The translations under genes and the position numbers were made by a program. A DNA stretch of 64,000 nt. It comes from Lysobacter defluvii IMMIB APB-9 = DSM 18482 (GTDB taxonomy: Bacteria; Pseudomonadota; Gammaproteobacteria; Xanthomonadales; Xanthomonadaceae). Position 1 is the stretch's first letter. Each line of letters starts with the position of its first letter. Below, one piece after another: positions 55,156-64,000 of the stretch. Location of the stretch: NCBI RefSeq assembly GCF_000423325.1, contig NZ_AUHT01000007.1:113253-177252 (forward strand), in the 5' to 3' direction. A model generated the notes under the pieces. It saw only the letters and a program-made list of their open reading frames with translations. It did no database searches and was not told where the DNA came from.

Positions 55156-56094
55156 TCAGGTGTCGGTGGGGCGGGTCTGGCGCAGGAAGTGGCCGGTGAC
55201 CAGTCCGGCCCCGAGCCACCCCAGCAGCGCGGCGGCGACCAGGATGATCGCACCATGCTGCAGGCCGAACCCCTGCAATGCAAAGCTGCTTCCGTAACTG
55301 TGCGCCAGTTCCGCCAGCGGCGTGCGCAGGGCCATGTCCGCCGCGGTCAGCAGCGCGAGCGCCAGGGCCCCCGCCAGCACGCCATAGCAGGCGCCCAGGT
55401 AGAGGAAGGGCCGGCGGATGAAGCCATCGGTCGCTCCCAGCAGCTGGAGCACCCCGATCTCCTCGCGCCGCTGCTGGATGTCCAGCCGCACGGTGTTGCC
55501 CACGACCAGCAGCGCACCCAGGCCGAGCATCGCCGCCAGTACCCACGCGAGCCGGCTGCCGAACCGCAGCCAGCCGTCCAGGCGCTCGCGCCAGGCCGCG
55601 TCGTGCTGCACCAGGTCCGCCTCCGGCAGCTGCGCAAGCACGTCCGCCAGCGCGCGTTCGTCCCCGGTGGGCCGGACCACCAGCAGGCTTGGGAGCGGGT
55701 TGCTGCCCAGCGCATCGATCGCATCGCCGAGGCCGGTGGCCTCGCGCAGGTCGGCCAGGCCCTGCTCCGGCTCGCGCAGCTCCACCGAGGCGACGTCCGG
55801 GCGGGCCCGCAGCTCGTCGGCGAGCTCCCGGGCACGGGTGACTTCGACTTCGGTCCCGAGGAAGACACTGACCTCGCGCGCCTGTTGGACGTCGCCGGCG
55901 AAGCGCTCGATGTTGGCCAGGGAGGCGAGCAGGCCCAGCGGCAGCGCCAGCGCGATCGCCATGACCCCGACGGTCAGCAGCGTTGACCAGGGGCGGCGCA
56001 GCATGCGCCCGAGGCTCGCGACCAGGCTGTAGGCGTGGTGGTCGAACCAGGTGGAGACCGGCGAGCGGCCGCGGGCCGGGGCGGGCGCGTTCAT
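55156..56094 (-). CDS. ftsX: Cell division protein FtsX
   Basis: Inner-membrane component of the FtsEX complex, 312 residues. Four transmembrane segments (about 38-60, 183-205, 232-255, 284-303) and a periplasmic loop (about 62-170) that contacts peptidoglycan hydrolase activators. The start region LGRMLRRPWSTLLTVGVMAIALALPL and REEIGVLQLLGATDGFIRRPFLYLG are the FtsX signatures. It overlaps ftsE by four bases (ATGA). Confidence 0.95.
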   Translation of the reverse strand: MNAPAPARGRSPVSTWFDHHAYSLVASLGRMLRRPWSTLLTVGVMAIALALPLGLLASLANIERFAGDVQQAREVSVFLGTEVEVTRARELADELRARPDVASVELREPEQGLADLREATGLGDAIDALGSNPLPSLLVVRPTGDERALADVLAQLPEADLVQHDAAWRERLDGWLRFGSRLAWVLAAMLGLGALLVVGNTVRLDIQQRREEIGVLQLLGATDGFIRRPFLYLGACYGVLAGALALALLTAADMALRTPLAELAHSYGSSFALQGFGLQHGAIILVAAALLGWLGAGLVTGHFLRQTRPTDT

Positions 56095-56777
56095 TCGGCC
56101 AGGTCCTCGGGCTGGATGTCGTCGACCAGCCGGCCCTTGTCCAGGACCAGCACCCGCTTGCGCATGCGCTTGACCAGCGCCAGGTCGTGGCTGGCGACCA
56201 GCACGCTGGTGCCGCGCTCGGGCAGCGACTCGAACAGCGCCATGATCTCCGCCGCGAGGGTCGGATCGAGGTTGCCGGTGGGCTCGTCGGCCACCAGCAG
56301 CGCCGGCTCGGACACGATCGCCCGGGCGATGCCGACGCGCTGCTGCTCGCCCGCCGACAGCTGCGCCGGCAGCGCCGTGGCGCGGGTCCCCAGGCTGACC
56401 CGGTCCAGCACCGCCCGCACGCGCTTGGCGATCTCGCCGCGGCGCAGGCCCTGCAACAGCAGCGGCAGCCCCACGTTCTCGGCCACGGTGCGGTCGGCCA
56501 GCAGGCGGTGGTCCTGGAACACCACGCCGACCCGCCGCCGGTGCAGCGCGACCTGGCGGCCGCGGACCCGCAGCAGGTTGCGATCGTCGAACAGCACCGC
56601 GCCCCGGCTGGGGCGCTCGGCCAGGTGGATCAGCTTGAGCAGCGTGCTCTTGCCGGCACCGGAGTGGCCGGTGACGAACAGCATCTCGCCGGCATCGACC
56701 TGGAAGCCGACATCGGAGAGCGCCTGCTGCCCTCCGGGGTACTGCTTGCTGACGTTGTCGAAACGCAGGACAGGCAT
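56091..56777 (-). CDS. ftsE: Cell division ATP-binding protein FtsE
   Basis: ABC ATPase of 228 residues that powers FtsEX control of septal cell-wall hydrolysis. Walker A GHSGAGKST at 37-45, signature LSAGEQQR at 140-147, Walker B with DEPTG (164-168) and an H-loop His in VASHDLAL. It begins a run of minus-strand genes; rhlB lies 69 bases upstream in the same direction. The usual neighbour rpoH is 6 kb away, whereas in E. coli ftsYEX-rpoH are adjacent; here other genes have intervened. Confidence 0.96.
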   Translation of the reverse strand: MPVLRFDNVSKQYPGGQQALSDVGFQVDAGEMLFVTGHSGAGKSTLLKLIHLAERPSRGAVLFDDRNLLRVRGRQVALHRRRVGVVFQDHRLLADRTVAENVGLPLLLQGLRRGEIAKRVRAVLDRVSLGTRATALPAQLSAGEQQRVGIARAIVSEPALLVADEPTGNLDPTLAAEIMALFESLPERGTSVLVASHDLALVKRMRKRVLVLDKGRLVDDIQPEDLAE

Positions 56778-56846
56778 GCGGTGGACGCTGCGCGGTGGCC
56801 GGGACAGGCGAAGGCTAAGGCCGAACGCCGTCCACGGCCAGCGTTG

Positions 56847-58679
56847 TCAGTCCTTGCCGCCGCCCAGCAGCGAACGGATGCCGCGGCTGATGCGCCCGAC
56901 CAGGCCGGGCTTCGCCTGTGCGGCCGAGCTGGGCGCGGCTGCCGGGGCGGAAGTCCGGGCCGGAGCCTCGGCCGGGGCCTTCGAGCCGGCACCCTGCCCG
57001 CGCGGGCCGCGCGGCTTCCCGGCTGCCTCGCCACGTGGACGGGACGGCCGGTCCCCGCCGTCCGCACGCGCCGGTTGCGCGCCGCGCTCACCGGCGGCGC
57101 TCGCTCCAGCGGCCTGGCCGGACGCCTCCCCGGTGCGTTCACCGGCAGGCTTGCGGCGACGCCGGCGACGCTTGCGCGGTGCCTCGCCCTCGGGCCGCGG
57201 GCCTGCATTGCTGGCCGGAGCCGCGGGTGCCGCGGTCGCGGACTGCTGCTCCTGGCCCGCGACTTCCGGAGCGGCCGCCGCTTCTTCACCGGCCGGGCGG
57301 CGGCGCGGACGGCGACGCTCGCCACCGCCCTCGCCGCGCCCACCACCGGCGCCACGGCCACCGCCGTCACGGCGGCCCTCGGTGCGGCGCCCGCCGCCAC
57401 GACGGGCCTCGTCCGCGGCACGCTGCTCGCGCGCCTCGCGGAAGATCTCGCTGACGCTCTCGCCTTCCTCGCCGTCGGCGCGGGGGCGCTCCGGACGCGG
57501 CAGCGCCACCAGCAGGTCGGCCTCGACCGGGGCGGTCGGGATCTTCTGCTCGATGTAGGCCTCGATGTCGGGCAGCCCCATCGCGTAGCGCTCGCAGGCG
57601 AAGCTGATCGCATCGCCCTCCTCGCCCAGCCGCGCAGTGCGGCCGATGCGGTGGACGTAGTCCTCGGCGTCGAAGGGCAGGTCGTAGTTGTAGACGTACT
57701 TGACGCCGTCGATGTGCAGGCCGCGGGCGGCCACGTCGGTGGCGACCAGGATCTCCAGCTGGCCCTTCTGGAAGCGGTTGAGCAGGGTCTCGCGCTTCTT
57801 CTGCGGCACGTCGCCCGACAGCACGCCGACGCGGTAGCCGGCGCGCTCCAGCGCCCGCGCCACGCGCTCGACGAAGACCTTGGTGTTGACGAACACCATG
57901 GTCCGCGCGCCCTCGCTGCGCGACAGCAGGCCCAGCAGCAGCGGCAGCTTCTCCTCGTCGGCAGGGAAGTACATGGTCTGCCGGACCCGGGCGGCGGTGA
58001 TGGTCTCGGACTCGACCACCATCTTCTCCGGCTCGTTCATGTGCTCGTAGGCCAGCTCCAGCACGCGGTGGCTGAGGGTGGCGCTGAACAGCAGGGTCTG
58101 GCGCTCGGTGCGGATCGGCATCCGGCGCAGCAGGAAGCGGATGTCCTTGATGAAGCCCAGGTCGAACATCCGGTCGGCTTCGTCGAGCACGCAGATCTCG
58201 CAGGCGTGCAGGCTGACCACCTTGTGCTGCTTGACGTAATCGATCAGCCGGCCCGGGGTGGCGATGATCACGTCGACGCCGGACTGCAGCAGCGAGCGCT
58301 GCTTGTCGTAGTCCACCCCGCCGTAGACCAGTGCGAAGCGCAGGCCGATCTCGTCGCCCAGCTTCACCGCGTCCTTGTGGATCTGGATCGCCAGTTCGCG
58401 GGTGGGGGCGAGGATCAGCGCCCGCGGGTCCTCGGGCTTGCGCTCGGCCAGCGCCGGGCGGGTCAGCAGCCGGTTGATGACCGCGACCAGGAAGGCCAGG
58501 GTCTTGCCGGTGCCGGTCTGGGCCTGGCCGGCCACGTCGCCGCCCTTGAGCGCGACCGGCAGCGTCATGGCCTGGATCGGGGTGCAGCGGGTGAAGCCGG
58601 CGGATTCCAGGCCGGCCTGCAGCGCCGGGTGGAGGTCGAAGGAGGAGAACGAGATGTCGGTAAGTGGTTTGTCGCTCAT
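56847..58679 (-). CDS. rhlB: ATP-dependent RNA helicase RhlB
   Basis: DEAD-box helicase of 610 residues, the degradosome-associated type. The Q motif is followed by Walker A AQTGTGKT (53-60), DEAD (166-169), SAT (LFSATLSHR) and HRIGRTAR. The catalytic core covers about 10-400; the remaining 200 residues are a low-complexity Arg/Gly/Ala/Pro tail (several RGG and RRPRRR clusters), longer than in E. coli RhlB and likely an RNA-binding or RNase E contact region. It is divergent from trxA-rho with a 220-base gap, as in related genomes. Confidence 0.95.
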   Translation of the reverse strand: MSDKPLTDISFSSFDLHPALQAGLESAGFTRCTPIQAMTLPVALKGGDVAGQAQTGTGKTLAFLVAVINRLLTRPALAERKPEDPRALILAPTRELAIQIHKDAVKLGDEIGLRFALVYGGVDYDKQRSLLQSGVDVIIATPGRLIDYVKQHKVVSLHACEICVLDEADRMFDLGFIKDIRFLLRRMPIRTERQTLLFSATLSHRVLELAYEHMNEPEKMVVESETITAARVRQTMYFPADEEKLPLLLGLLSRSEGARTMVFVNTKVFVERVARALERAGYRVGVLSGDVPQKKRETLLNRFQKGQLEILVATDVAARGLHIDGVKYVYNYDLPFDAEDYVHRIGRTARLGEEGDAISFACERYAMGLPDIEAYIEQKIPTAPVEADLLVALPRPERPRADGEEGESVSEIFREAREQRAADEARRGGGRRTEGRRDGGGRGAGGGRGEGGGERRRPRRRPAGEEAAAAPEVAGQEQQSATAAPAAPASNAGPRPEGEAPRKRRRRRRKPAGERTGEASGQAAGASAAGERGAQPARADGGDRPSRPRGEAAGKPRGPRGQGAGSKAPAEAPARTSAPAAAPSSAAQAKPGLVGRISRGIRSLLGGGKD

Positions 58680-58793
58680 GCGTACGGCCGGAAGGCAAGG
58701 CGGCGCCCGGGGCGCGCTTGCGTGGGTGGCGTCGGCGAATGCAGACTGCCGGGGGTCGGCCAGATACGTCCCTGACCGCAGCGTGCGGCGGCC

Positions 58794-58823
58794 TTGACGC
58801 CGTCGCGAAACAGCCCAGTCTAA
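58794..58823 (+). promoter_or_regulatory. Weak candidate promoter for trxA
   Basis: TTGACG (58794-58799) and GTCTAA (58818-58823) are spaced 18 bases, 80 bases before the GTG start. The -10 resembles a sigma-E type more than TATAAT, but no GGAACTT precedes it. Low confidence. Confidence 0.3.
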
Positions 58824-58900
58824 CGTAGCGCCTGCCCGGCCGTCGCGCCACGCCTTGGGCGTACAGGGTGGATGCAGCAATTCCCGCAGGAGTGAGTTCC

Positions 58901-59227
58901 GTGAGCGATAAAGTCATGCAGGTCGGCGATGCCGATTTCGATACCGCCGTTCTGCAGTCGTCCGAGCCGGTGCTGGTCGACTTCTGGGCCGAATGGTGCG
59001 GCCCGTGCCGGATGATCGCCCCGGCCCTGGACCAGCTGGCCGAGGAATACGCCGGCAGGGTCAAGGTGGCCAAGGTCAACGTCGACCACAACCGCGCCAC
59101 GGCGATGAAGTACCACGTGCGCTCGATCCCGATGCTGCTGCTGTTCAAAGACGGCCAGGTGCAGGCGACCCAGATCGGCGCGGTGGGCAAGGCCCAGCTC
59201 GCGCAGATGATCGACAAGGCCCTCTGA
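58901..59227 (+). CDS. trxA: Thioredoxin
   Basis: Protein of 108 residues, the standard thioredoxin 1 size. The redox motif WCGPC has Cys33 and Cys36; [15 protein letters not shown] and the cis-Pro loop RSIPMLLLF are typical. I chose the GTG at 58901 because the resulting SDKVMQVGD start is the family one and AGGAG lies eight bases before; an ATG 33 bases upstream would add 11 residues. It precedes rho by about 250 bases, the usual trxA-rho arrangement, and is divergent from rhlB. Confidence 0.95.
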   Translation: MSDKVMQVGDADFDTAVLQSSEPVLVDFWAEWCGPCRMIAPALDQLAEEYAGRVKVAKVNVDHNRATAMKYHVRSIPMLLLFKDGQVQATQIGAVGKAQLAQMIDKAL

Positions 59228-59297
59228 CCGCCCCCGCGCCGTCGGCGGCACGGCCGCCATGGCGGTGAACCGCACCCCCCGGCCCCGCCGCTGGCGC

Positions 59298-59326
59298 TTG
59301 CGCCGCGGCATGGGCGGTGCTAGCTT
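59298..59326 (+). promoter_or_regulatory. Candidate promoter for rho
   Basis: TTGCGC (59298-59303) and TAGCTT (59321-59326) with a 17-base spacer, in the 254-base leader before rho. Long Rho leaders are usually autoregulated by Rho-dependent attenuation. Confidence 0.4.
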
Positions 59327-59481
59327 CGCGAATACCGGCGCCTGTCGGCTGCCGCGGCCCCTGTACAGGGAGCCCGCGAGGTCCGATCGCCGCGCCCTCC
59401 GGATCACCTGATCAACCGTCCCCAGTAACGCCCTGCCGGCTGCCTGCCGCGGGCGGACTCCCCTTGGCGAGGAAACCCCGC

Positions 59482-61308
59482 TTGTCCGAGAACACCTCCG
59501 ACGCCGATACCGGCGCGAGCGCAGAGAAGCGCGTGCGCAAGCGCGCATCGAAGACCACTGCCAGCAAGGCGGCCGCAGCGGCGAGCGGCGAAGCCGTCCA
59601 GGCTCCGGCGCCTGCCCCGGCTCCGGCTCCGGCCGCTGCGCCCGCACCAGCCCCGGCGCCAGCTCCGGCACCGGCCGCTGCCCCCTCGCCTGCACCCGCT
59701 CCGGCCCCGGCCCCCGCCCCCGCCCCGGCGGCGGAATCTCCTGCACCAGCGGGGGGCTCCGGCGCCAAGGCGCGCTCCGACGAGCGGAGTGGCGGGAACG
59801 GCGGCGGCAGTGACGCAAACGACGGCAACGGTGGCGAGGGCCGCGGCGACAGCTCCGGCGACGGCCAGCAGCGCCGCGACAACAACCCGCAGCGCCAGGA
59901 CGCCGGCGGCCGCAACAACCGCCGCGATCGCAACCGCAACCGCCGTGACCGCAGCCGCGGGCGCGACCGCGACGGCCTGCCGGCCGACGACGGCAACGAG
60001 AATTTCGTCCCGCGCCCGAACCCGCAGGTGCCCGAGGGGTTCCCGACCTATTCGCTGACCGACCTGAAGCGGATGCCGGCGCACAAGCTGCTGGAGATCG
60101 CCGAACAGCTCAGCATCTCCGAGGGCGTCGCCCGCGCCCGCAAGCAGGACGTGATCTTCGCCGTGCTGAAGGTGCTCACGCGCCACGGCGAGGGCGTGGC
60201 CGCCGATGGCGTGCTGGAGATCCTGCCCGACGGCTTCGGCTTCCTGCGCGCCGCCGAGGCCAGCTACCTGGCCGGCCCGGACGACACCTACATCTCGCCC
60301 AGCCAGATCCGCCGCTTCAACCTGCGCACCGGCGACCACATCGCCGGCCGCATCCGCTGGCCGAAGGACGGCGAGCGCTACTTCGCGCTGGCGGTGGTCG
60401 ACACCATCAACGGCGAGCCGGTCGAGGCCAGCAAGGGCAAGGTGCTGTTCGAGAACCTGACCGCGCTGTTCCCGCGCCGCAAGTTCAAGCTCGAGCGCGG
60501 CGACGGCTCGACCGAGGACATCACCGGCCGCATCCTCGACCTCATGGCCCCGCAGGGCAAGGGGCAGCGCGCCCTGATCGTCAGCCCGCCCAAGGCCGGC
60601 AAGACGATGATGATGCAGCAGGTCGCGACCGCCATCACCCACAACCATCCCGACGTGCACATGATCGTGCTGCTCATCGACGAGCGGCCCGAGGAAGTCA
60701 CCGAGATGCAGCGCACCGTGCGCGGCGAGGTCATCAGCTCGACCTTCGACGAGCCGGCCGCCCGCCACGTGCAGGTCGCCGAGATGGTGATCGAGCGCGC
60801 CAAGCGCCTGGTCGAGCACAAGAAGGACGTGGTGATCCTGCTCGACTCCATCACCCGCCTGGCCCGCGCCTACAACAACGTGGTGCCCAGCTCCGGCAAG
60901 GTGCTGTCGGGCGGCGTGGACGCCAACGCCCTGCACCGTCCGAAGCGCTTCTTCGGTGCCGCCCGCAACGTCGAGGAAGGCGGCAGCCTGACCATCATCG
61001 CCACCGCGCTGGTCGACACCGGCAGCAAGATGGACGAGGTGATCTACGAGGAGTTCAAGGGCACCGGCAACTCCGAGGTCCACCTCAACCGCCGCATCGC
61101 CGAGAAGCGCGTCTACCCGGCGATCGACATCAACCGCTCCGGCACCCGCCGCGAGGACTACCTGATCGAGCCCGAGCTGCTGCAGAAGATCTGGATCCTG
61201 CGCAAGCTGCTGCACGGCATGGACGAGATCGGCGCGATGGAGTTCCTGCTCGACAAGATGAAGAACTCCAAGAGCAACGACGAGTTCTTCGCCTCGATGA
61301 AGCGCTGA
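59482..61308 (+). CDS. rho: Transcription termination factor Rho, long N-terminal form
   Basis: Hexameric RNA translocase of 608 residues. The core starts at about residue 186 ([21 protein letters not shown]) and matches E. coli Rho to the end (420 residues): primary RNA-binding cold-shock fold ([20 protein letters not shown]), Walker A PKAGKT (370-375), Walker [10 protein letters not shown]. Before it stands an extra disordered region: charged Lys/Arg (14-30), an Ala-Pro tract (41-90), Gly/Asp/Asn-rich sequence and an Arg/Asn/Asp stretch (140-165). The start is taken as TTG 59482 ([10 protein letters not shown]) with AGGA nine bases upstream; the frame is open further upstream, so the start is not certain. 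Confidence 0.93.
   Translation: MSENTSDADTGASAEKRVRKRASKTTASKAAAAASGEAVQAPAPAPAPAPAAAPAPAPAPAPAPAAAPSPAPAPAPAPAPAPAAESPAPAGGSGAKARSDERSGGNGGGSDANDGNGGEGRGDSSGDGQQRRDNNPQRQDAGGRNNRRDRNRNRRDRSRGRDRDGLPADDGNENFVPRPNPQVPEGFPTYSLTDLKRMPAHKLLEIAEQLSISEGVARARKQDVIFAVLKVLTRHGEGVAADGVLEILPDGFGFLRAAEASYLAGPDDTYISPSQIRRFNLRTGDHIAGRIRWPKDGERYFALAVVDTINGEPVEASKGKVLFENLTALFPRRKFKLERGDGSTEDITGRILDLMAPQGKGQRALIVSPPKAGKTMMMQQVATAITHNHPDVHMIVLLIDERPEEVTEMQRTVRGEVISSTFDEPAARHVQVAEMVIERAKRLVEHKKDVVILLDSITRLARAYNNVVPSSGKVLSGGVDANALHRPKRFFGAARNVEEGGSLTIIATALVDTGSKMDEVIYEEFKGTGNSEVHLNRRIAEKRVYPAIDINRSGTRREDYLIEPELLQKIWILRKLLHGMDEIGAMEFLLDKMKNSKSNDEFFASMKR
59602..59751 (+). repeat. Ala-Pro coding low-complexity tract in rho
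   Basis: About 150 bases of imperfect GCTCCGGC/GCCCCGGC units encoding an Ala-Pro-rich run (residues 41-90) in the Rho N-terminus. Units vary in the third base, so the tract is old and not freshly amplified. Confidence 0.85.
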
Positions 61309-61321
61309 GGCACCGCGGCGT

Positions 61322-61343
61322 CATTCCCGCGCACGCGGGAATC
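61322..61343. repeat. ATTCCCGCG palindromic repeat
   Basis: ATTCCCGCG-CA-CGCGGGAAT, nine-base arms, followed by CCA. It matches a dispersed intergenic palindrome common in Xanthomonas, Pseudomonas and relatives (TTCCCGCG...CGCGGGAATCCA). One copy in this window. Confidence 0.75.
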
Positions 61344-61360
61344 CACCGCATCGGAAACAG

Positions 61361-61385
61361 GAACGCCCCGCATCGCGGGGCGTTC
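61361..61385. terminator. Bidirectional terminator hairpin after rho
   Basis: Perfect 11-base arms GAACGCCCCGC and GCGGGGCGTTC with loop ATC in the gap between convergent rho and the TonB-like gene; TTCTGCATT on the plus side and TTCCTGTTTCC on the minus side supply weak U-runs. Confidence 0.75.
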
Positions 61386-61417
61386 TGCATTGACCGGGGC
61401 CATCGGCTTTCCGCCAG

Positions 61418-62275
61418 TCAGCCTTCCGCCAGCGGAGTCAACAGCTTCGGCCCGGTCCCGATTGCATGCGGGTGTCCGGCCACGAGTGCATCCGCACTGC
61501 CGCCACCGTCATCTCCACCGACCCATTCGGGCCTGGTATGGCGCTCGCCCGGGAAGTAGGGTTGCCACTGCCCATAGCGCGGCTGGGGTACTCCTCCCAG
61601 CGAGTAGGTCACCGGCAAACGGAAGGTCCAGTAGCCCCGGTCGGGAACATCGCCTGGCGCCGTCTCGGTGAAGCGCCACCGACGGGCGGCGCCCACCGCC
61701 GCAGCAGCCAGCTGCTTGCGGAAGTTCTCCGCGCGACGCCCGACGACGATGGTGCGCAGGTTCACCTGCTCCACTGCCACCTCTTCCACCTTGCCCGCCA
61801 GGTCGACCTTGAGCAGCAGGTACACGTCACCCTGCACGTTGGAGCGGAGCGCACCGGCAGGATAGGCCGGCGGCTTCATGCGCTGGCTGCGCGGCACCGC
61901 GGGGTCTCCGCCCTCACCGAAGCTGGCACCTTTCATCGAGATCTTCAGTGAGCCTCCATCGATTGGCGTTCCAAGCAGCCGCAGGGTCATCGTCGCCCGG
62001 GCATGGACTGGCTGACCGTCCTGCAGTACCGGTTCGAAGCGCCATTCCGGAACGGTGTCGCCGATGAACCCGACGATGTAGTCGGGCAGCTCCCCTGCAC
62101 GGTCCAGGTCGAAACCGTCAACACTCCCGTCGGGTGCGATATCGATCCTGCCCGTCACGATCATGCTCGCCTCCGCTTGCGCGAGCAGTTCCGGATCCAG
62201 CTTCCTTGCCCCGGCCGCCGGGGCCAGCAGCAACAACACCGTGGCGCAGGCCACGAGCCATCCTTTCAGGTGCAT
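61418..62275 (-). CDS. Secreted TonB C-terminal domain protein
   Basis: Protein of 285 residues: signal peptide (CATVLLLLAPAAGA), then a domain resembling the TonB C-terminus: MKPPAYPAGALRSNVQGDVYLLLKVDLAGKVEEVAVEQV matches the P-x-YP-x-x-A and GxVxxxxxV family rhythm. An earlier stretch (30-105) looks like a second, diverged copy. Normal TonB has an uncleaved N-terminal anchor and Pro-rich linker, both missing here. So it is likely a periplasmic protein with a TonB fold and not an energy transducer. No ExbB/ExbD nearby. Start is at the signal peptide. Confidence 0.7.
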   Translation of the reverse strand: MHLKGWLVACATVLLLLAPAAGARKLDPELLAQAEASMIVTGRIDIAPDGSVDGFDLDRAGELPDYIVGFIGDTVPEWRFEPVLQDGQPVHARATMTLRLLGTPIDGGSLKISMKGASFGEGGDPAVPRSQRMKPPAYPAGALRSNVQGDVYLLLKVDLAGKVEEVAVEQVNLRTIVVGRRAENFRKQLAAAAVGAARRWRFTETAPGDVPDRGYWTFRLPVTYSLGGVPQPRYGQWQPYFPGERHTRPEWVGGDDGGGSADALVAGHPHAIGTGPKLLTPLAEG

Positions 62276-62359
62276 CTCCTGCCCCCTTGCGTCCGCCTCC
62301 TGGAAGCGCCCACGTTAGCGGGGCGCCTGCCCACCCGCAATCCGGCGAGGCTGTGGTCC

Positions 62360-64000
62360 CTAGTTGCGGTCGCGCAGGAAGCGGGCCATCGAAACGTCGC
62401 CGGTCCCCGGTGCCGCCGGCGGCTCGATCTCCGCGGCGATGTCGACGAAGCCGCGCATCACCGCGATCTCGCGCGGGGTGCGGTTGAGGCCGTCGCGCTG
62501 GCCCGGGTCGGCGCCGTGGCGCAGCAGCCAGCGCGCGACGTCCAGCAGCCCGTGCAGGGCGGCCAAGTGCAGCGGCCCGAAACCGCGCGGGTCGCGCACG
62601 TCCAGCCGGGCATCGTTGTCGAGCAGCAGTTCCAGCCCGGCCAGCAGCACCTGCTCGTCGGCGCTGGTACCGGGCTCGGCGCGGGCACCCAGCAACAGCA
62701 GCAGCGGGGTGGCGCCGCCGGCGTCGACCTCGAGGTCGGACTCCGCGCCGGCCAGCAGCAGGGTGTCGAGCAAGGCCAGCAGGCGGGCCCGGTCGACCGT
62801 GGCGAAACCGAACATGGCCGCACAATGCAGCGCGGTGCGGTTCTCGTCATCGCGGGCGTGGATGTCGGCGCCGGCCCCAAGCAGGCGCGCGGCCATGTCC
62901 GGAAGTCCGAGGGCGCACGAGAGCATCAGGGCGGTGAGTCCCCCGGGCAGACGCTGTTCGATCCGTGCGCCGGCGCCTATCAGCTGGTCGACGATGCCGG
63001 CCTGGCGCATGCTCACCGCCGCCGAGAGCGGCGTGGCACCGGTGTCGGCGGTGCACGATGCATCGGCGCCGCGGGCCAGCAGCAGGTCGACCAAGGCACC
63101 GTGGCCGCCGCCCGCCGCGCGCAACAGCGCGGTGCAGCCCTGGCGGTCGACCGCCTCCACCGGCAGGCCGAGGTCGAGCAGCCGGCGCACCGCATCGACG
63201 TCGCCGACGATGGCGGCCGCGGGCACGTCCGCGGACCGCAGGCGGCGGCGCGGGAGCGGCCAGCCGCGCCAGTCCAGCCAGTCCGCCAGGTCGCGCCGAC
63301 CGGCGGACAATGCCACCCCGAGCGGGCTCTGGCCGTCGGCGGCGAGCAGGTCCGGATCGGCGCCCCAGGCGATCAGCTGCTGCAGCATGGACTCGCGGCC
63401 CAGCGCCGCCGCCAGGTGCAGCGGCCCCATGCCATGGCTGTCGCGCAGGTCGGGGTCGGCACCGGACTCGAGCAGGCGCGTGGCAAGCCGGTCCCACCCG
63501 AGGCGGATCGCCAGCGCCAGCGGCGGGTCGCCGGCGGGGCCCGCACCGAACGGGTCGGCGCCATGGTCGAGCAGCTCCAGCGCGAACGCCTCCGCCTGCG
63601 CTGCACGGGCGCGGCCGTTCCCGGCCGCACAGGCACCGAGGTAACGGGCCAGGCCGCCGGCGCCTGCCGGCGACACCGCGCGCGCCAGCAGCGCGCGCAG
63701 GGATCCGATCGCCGCCGGCCCGTGTGCCAGCCAGTCGAACAGCGGCGTATTGCCCATCCCGTCGCGGACCTCGGCGCTGGCGCCGCGGGCCAGCAGCCAT
63801 TCGACCTGGTGCGGGGGCAGCGGCGCGCCGCCGTCGTGCAGGAGCGCGCCGAGTTCACGGGGCGTCAGCCGGGCGGCCACGTCGGCCAGGCCGGCCTCGC
63901 GGCCTTCGGCGAGCGCCTCGCGGAGCAGGGTCAACGGGGCCTGGCCCGACTCACCGTCGGAGTCCTCGCCAGCCCCCGGGAGCACGCGCGACGGGTCCAG
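62360..64000 (-). CDS. Ankyrin repeat protein (partial, N-terminus outside window)
   Basis: At least 547 residues, still open at position 64000, so the start is not in the window. About 11-13 ankyrin repeats are recognisable by G-x-TPLHxAAxxG-like units, for example MGPLHLAAALGRESM, GCTALLRAAGGGHGALV, TGATPLSAAVSMRQAGIV, GGLTALMLSCALGLPDMAARLL and GFGPLHLAALHGLLDVARWLL. A GTG at 63985 could act as a start, but the protein is probably longer, since large ankyrin proteins are usual in this group. Function is likely protein binding; host interaction is possible but unproven. The gene ends 84 bases upstream of the TonB-like gene. Confidence 0.85.
   Translation of the reverse strand: MDPSRVLPGAGEDSDGESGQAPLTLLREALAEGREAGLADVAARLTPRELGALLHDGGAPLPPHQVEWLLARGASAEVRDGMGNTPLFDWLAHGPAAIGSLRALLARAVSPAGAGGLARYLGACAAGNGRARAAQAEAFALELLDHGADPFGAGPAGDPPLALAIRLGWDRLATRLLESGADPDLRDSHGMGPLHLAAALGRESMLQQLIAWGADPDLLAADGQSPLGVALSAGRRDLADWLDWRGWPLPRRRLRSADVPAAAIVGDVDAVRRLLDLGLPVEAVDRQGCTALLRAAGGGHGALVDLLLARGADASCTADTGATPLSAAVSMRQAGIVDQLIGAGARIEQRLPGGLTALMLSCALGLPDMAARLLGAGADIHARDDENRTALHCAAMFGFATVDRARLLALLDTLLLAGAESDLEVDAGGATPLLLLLGARAEPGTSADEQVLLAGLELLLDNDARLDVRDPRGFGPLHLAALHGLLDVARWLLRHGADPGQRDGLNRTPREIAVMRGFVDIAAEIEPPAAPGTGDVSMARFLRDRN

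Overview
This is a chromosomal window from a very GC-rich gammaproteobacterium, most likely Xanthomonadaceae/Lysobacteraceae (Luteimonas, Lysobacter or a close relative). The reasons are the housekeeping neighbourhoods (xerC-DUF484-dapF-lptM, LysM-dprA-smg-topA-tsaC opposite def-fmt-rsmB, rhlB opposite trxA-rho), the alanine racemase type, the lysine-rich tail on topoisomerase I, and short intergenic repeats of kinds I associate with this group. The genus is inference. I see no prophage, insertion sequence, integron or CRISPR array. The window is densely coded core genome with a few accessory genes.

Layout. 1-3.3 kb: a heptamer repeat array, then xerC, DUF484, dapF, lptM and DUF454, all on the minus strand. 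3.3-8.1 kb: two exported S9 serine peptidases in tandem and a small membrane protein. 8.2-12.6 kb: two DUF481-type outer-membrane proteins flanking a WYL regulator and an SLC13 permease. 12.6-15.1 kb: hemC, an AlgR-like LytTR regulator with no kinase beside it, and an esterase. 15.1-19.9 kb: SDR, metallo-hydrolase, FAD oxidoreductase, pirin and a tRNA with anticodon CAU. 20-27.3 kb: rpoD, dtd, an LpxL-like acyltransferase, a bPH2 membrane pair and two family-2 glycosyltransferases. 27.2-37.3 kb: rsmB, fmt and def against LysM protein, dprA, smg, topA and tsaC. 37.2-40.4 kb: a D-alanine module (alr, dadA, divergent Lrp) with two 31-bp-phased operator-like boxes. 40.4-46.5 kb: SDR, a 40-residue lipoprotein, sppA, a MATE exporter, and a DUF3106 gene paired with a membrane-anchored sigma-like gene. 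46.5-47.0 kb: an unusually AT-rich gap with paired DnaA-box-like sites and a terminator-like hairpin. 47-51 kb: priA, rpoH and ung. 51.1-56.8 kb: a minus-strand run ftsE-ftsX-response regulator-FGase-QEGLA metallopeptidase-ATP-grasp ligase. 56.8-64 kb: rhlB, trxA, rho, a TonB-C protein and an incomplete ankyrin protein.

How genes cooperate. The Lrp regulator probably controls dadA-alr, which interconvert and degrade alanine. Sigma-32 (rpoH) has a near-consensus sigma-E promoter, so envelope stress would feed the heat-shock regulon. LptM, the acyltransferase and the glycosyltransferases point to outer-membrane assembly.

The best candidate for an undescribed system is the overlapping trio at 51118-54223. 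It pairs two zinc-hydrolase-like proteins with one ATP-grasp ligase, which looks like a peptide-forming and peptide-trimming pathway of unknown product. Also notable are a dispersed palindromic repeat inserted in frame in alr, a Rho factor with an Ala-Pro-rich disordered N-terminus of about 185 residues, and a tandem-receiver regulator whose first receiver has lost its phospho-acceptor.
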